Assembly (NCBI GenBank): GCA_003645975.1
Contig: QNDP01000095.1
Coordinates: forward strand, 1 to 6,218
Length of the DNA: 6,218 bases
Direction of reading: 5' to 3'
DNA from: Candidatus Hydrothermota bacterium
GTDB taxonomy: Bacteria; Hydrothermota; Hydrothermia; B15-G9
Made by a program: the position numbers and the translations under genes. The notes beneath the pieces were generated by a model, which saw only the letters and a program-made list of their open reading frames with translations, searched no databases and was not told the origin of the DNA. Positions 5,933-6,218 of the stretch are shown here, one piece after another (the first letter of the stretch is position 1; every line of letters begins with the position of its first letter).

Positions 5933-6218
5933 AGATCGTTGTCCAGCGTGTTTCGAGGGCTGAAGTCCGAGTCGAAGGCAAGACGGTCGCAAAAATCGGC
6001 AAAGGGCTGGTTCTCCTTGCCGCTGTGGAACGGGGCGATTCCGAACGAGAACTTGCGAAGGCAGCCGATAAGTGCCTGAATCTTAGAATATTCGAGGATG
6101 AAAACGGCCGACTGAACCTGTCCGCCCTCGACCTCAACCTCGAAATCCTTGCCATCTCGAATTTTACAGTCGCAGGGGACACGAGAAAGGGCAGAAGACC
6201 GGGTTTTGACAAGGCCGA
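5929..6218 (+). CDS. dtd: D-aminoacyl-tRNA deacylase (DTD), N-terminal part, cut by window end
   Basis: A cytosolic proofreading enzyme that removes D-amino acids (and Gly from tRNA-Ala) from mischarged tRNA. The 96 residues visible, of about 145-150 in the family, start MKIVVQRVSRAEVRVEGK (MIALIQRVTRASVTVEGE in E. coli). They keep GKGLVLLAAVERGD (24-37), CLNLRIFEDENGRLNLS (49-65) and the core motif region SNFTVAGDTRKGRRPGFDKA (77-96). In E. coli the last reads SQFTLAADT.RGMRPSF. The motif is normally S-Q-x-T-L; here it is S77-N78-F79-T80-V81, with Gln replaced by Asn. The second active-site motif, the GPVT with a cis-proline, lies beyond the window. The start ATG overlaps the stop of the previous gene as ATGA, typical of translational coupling. 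Only the 5' end is present because the window stops, not because of a mutation. Confidence 0.93.
   Translation, partial: MKIVVQRVSRAEVRVEGKTVAKIGKGLVLLAAVERGDSERELAKAADKCLNLRIFEDENGRLNLSALDLNLEILAISNFTVAGDTRKGRRPGFDKA

Overview
This window is a compact, almost wholly plus-strand bacterial segment. It has eight coding regions, two of them cut by the window edges. Bacterial origin is indicated by clear Shine-Dalgarno sites, a likely lipoprotein signal peptide and bacterial-type poly-gamma-glutamate synthase genes. The flavodiiron/rubredoxin pair suggests an anaerobe or microaerophile that must remove O2 or NO. The mix of a DUF192 lipoprotein, a LolA/DUF1571-like exported protein and a YghO-like GNAT protein would fit a little-cultured diderm lineage (FCB or WOR-3-like). 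That placement is only a guess; no rRNA or marker gene settles it. 

Region 1 (1-1733) is a redox module. It begins with a rubredoxin domain whose frame stays open to the left edge and carries a flavin-reductase-like tail, so it is probably the end of a high-molecular-weight rubredoxin (Hrb). It is followed 5 nt later by a complete class A flavodiiron protein (FprA) with all six diiron ligands, then by a 98-residue protein I do not recognise. Electrons would pass from NAD(P)H through the flavin reductase and rubredoxin to FprA, which reduces O2 to water and/or NO to N2O. 

Region 2 (1753-3517) holds pgsB and pgsC, the ligase and membrane subunits of poly-gamma-glutamate synthase. They overlap by 11 nt and are followed by a good intrinsic terminator at 3486-3517. 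No pgsA or pgsE follows. No terminator is visible between the redox genes and pgsB, so the two modules may share a transcript. 

Region 3 (3600-6218) holds four closely spaced genes: a YghO-like GNAT-fold protein, a DUF192 lipoprotein, a secreted LolA/DUF1571-like protein, and the 5' part of dtd (D-aminoacyl-tRNA deacylase), which overlaps its predecessor by ATGA. The dtd product has Asn in place of the usual Gln in the SQxTL active-site motif. 

I see no mobile elements, CRISPR arrays, tRNAs or rRNAs. The genes belong to known families. The points most worth a second look are the Hrb fusion with a possible internal rubredoxin start, the unknown 98-aa protein, the pgsBC pair without pgsA, and the dtd motif change.
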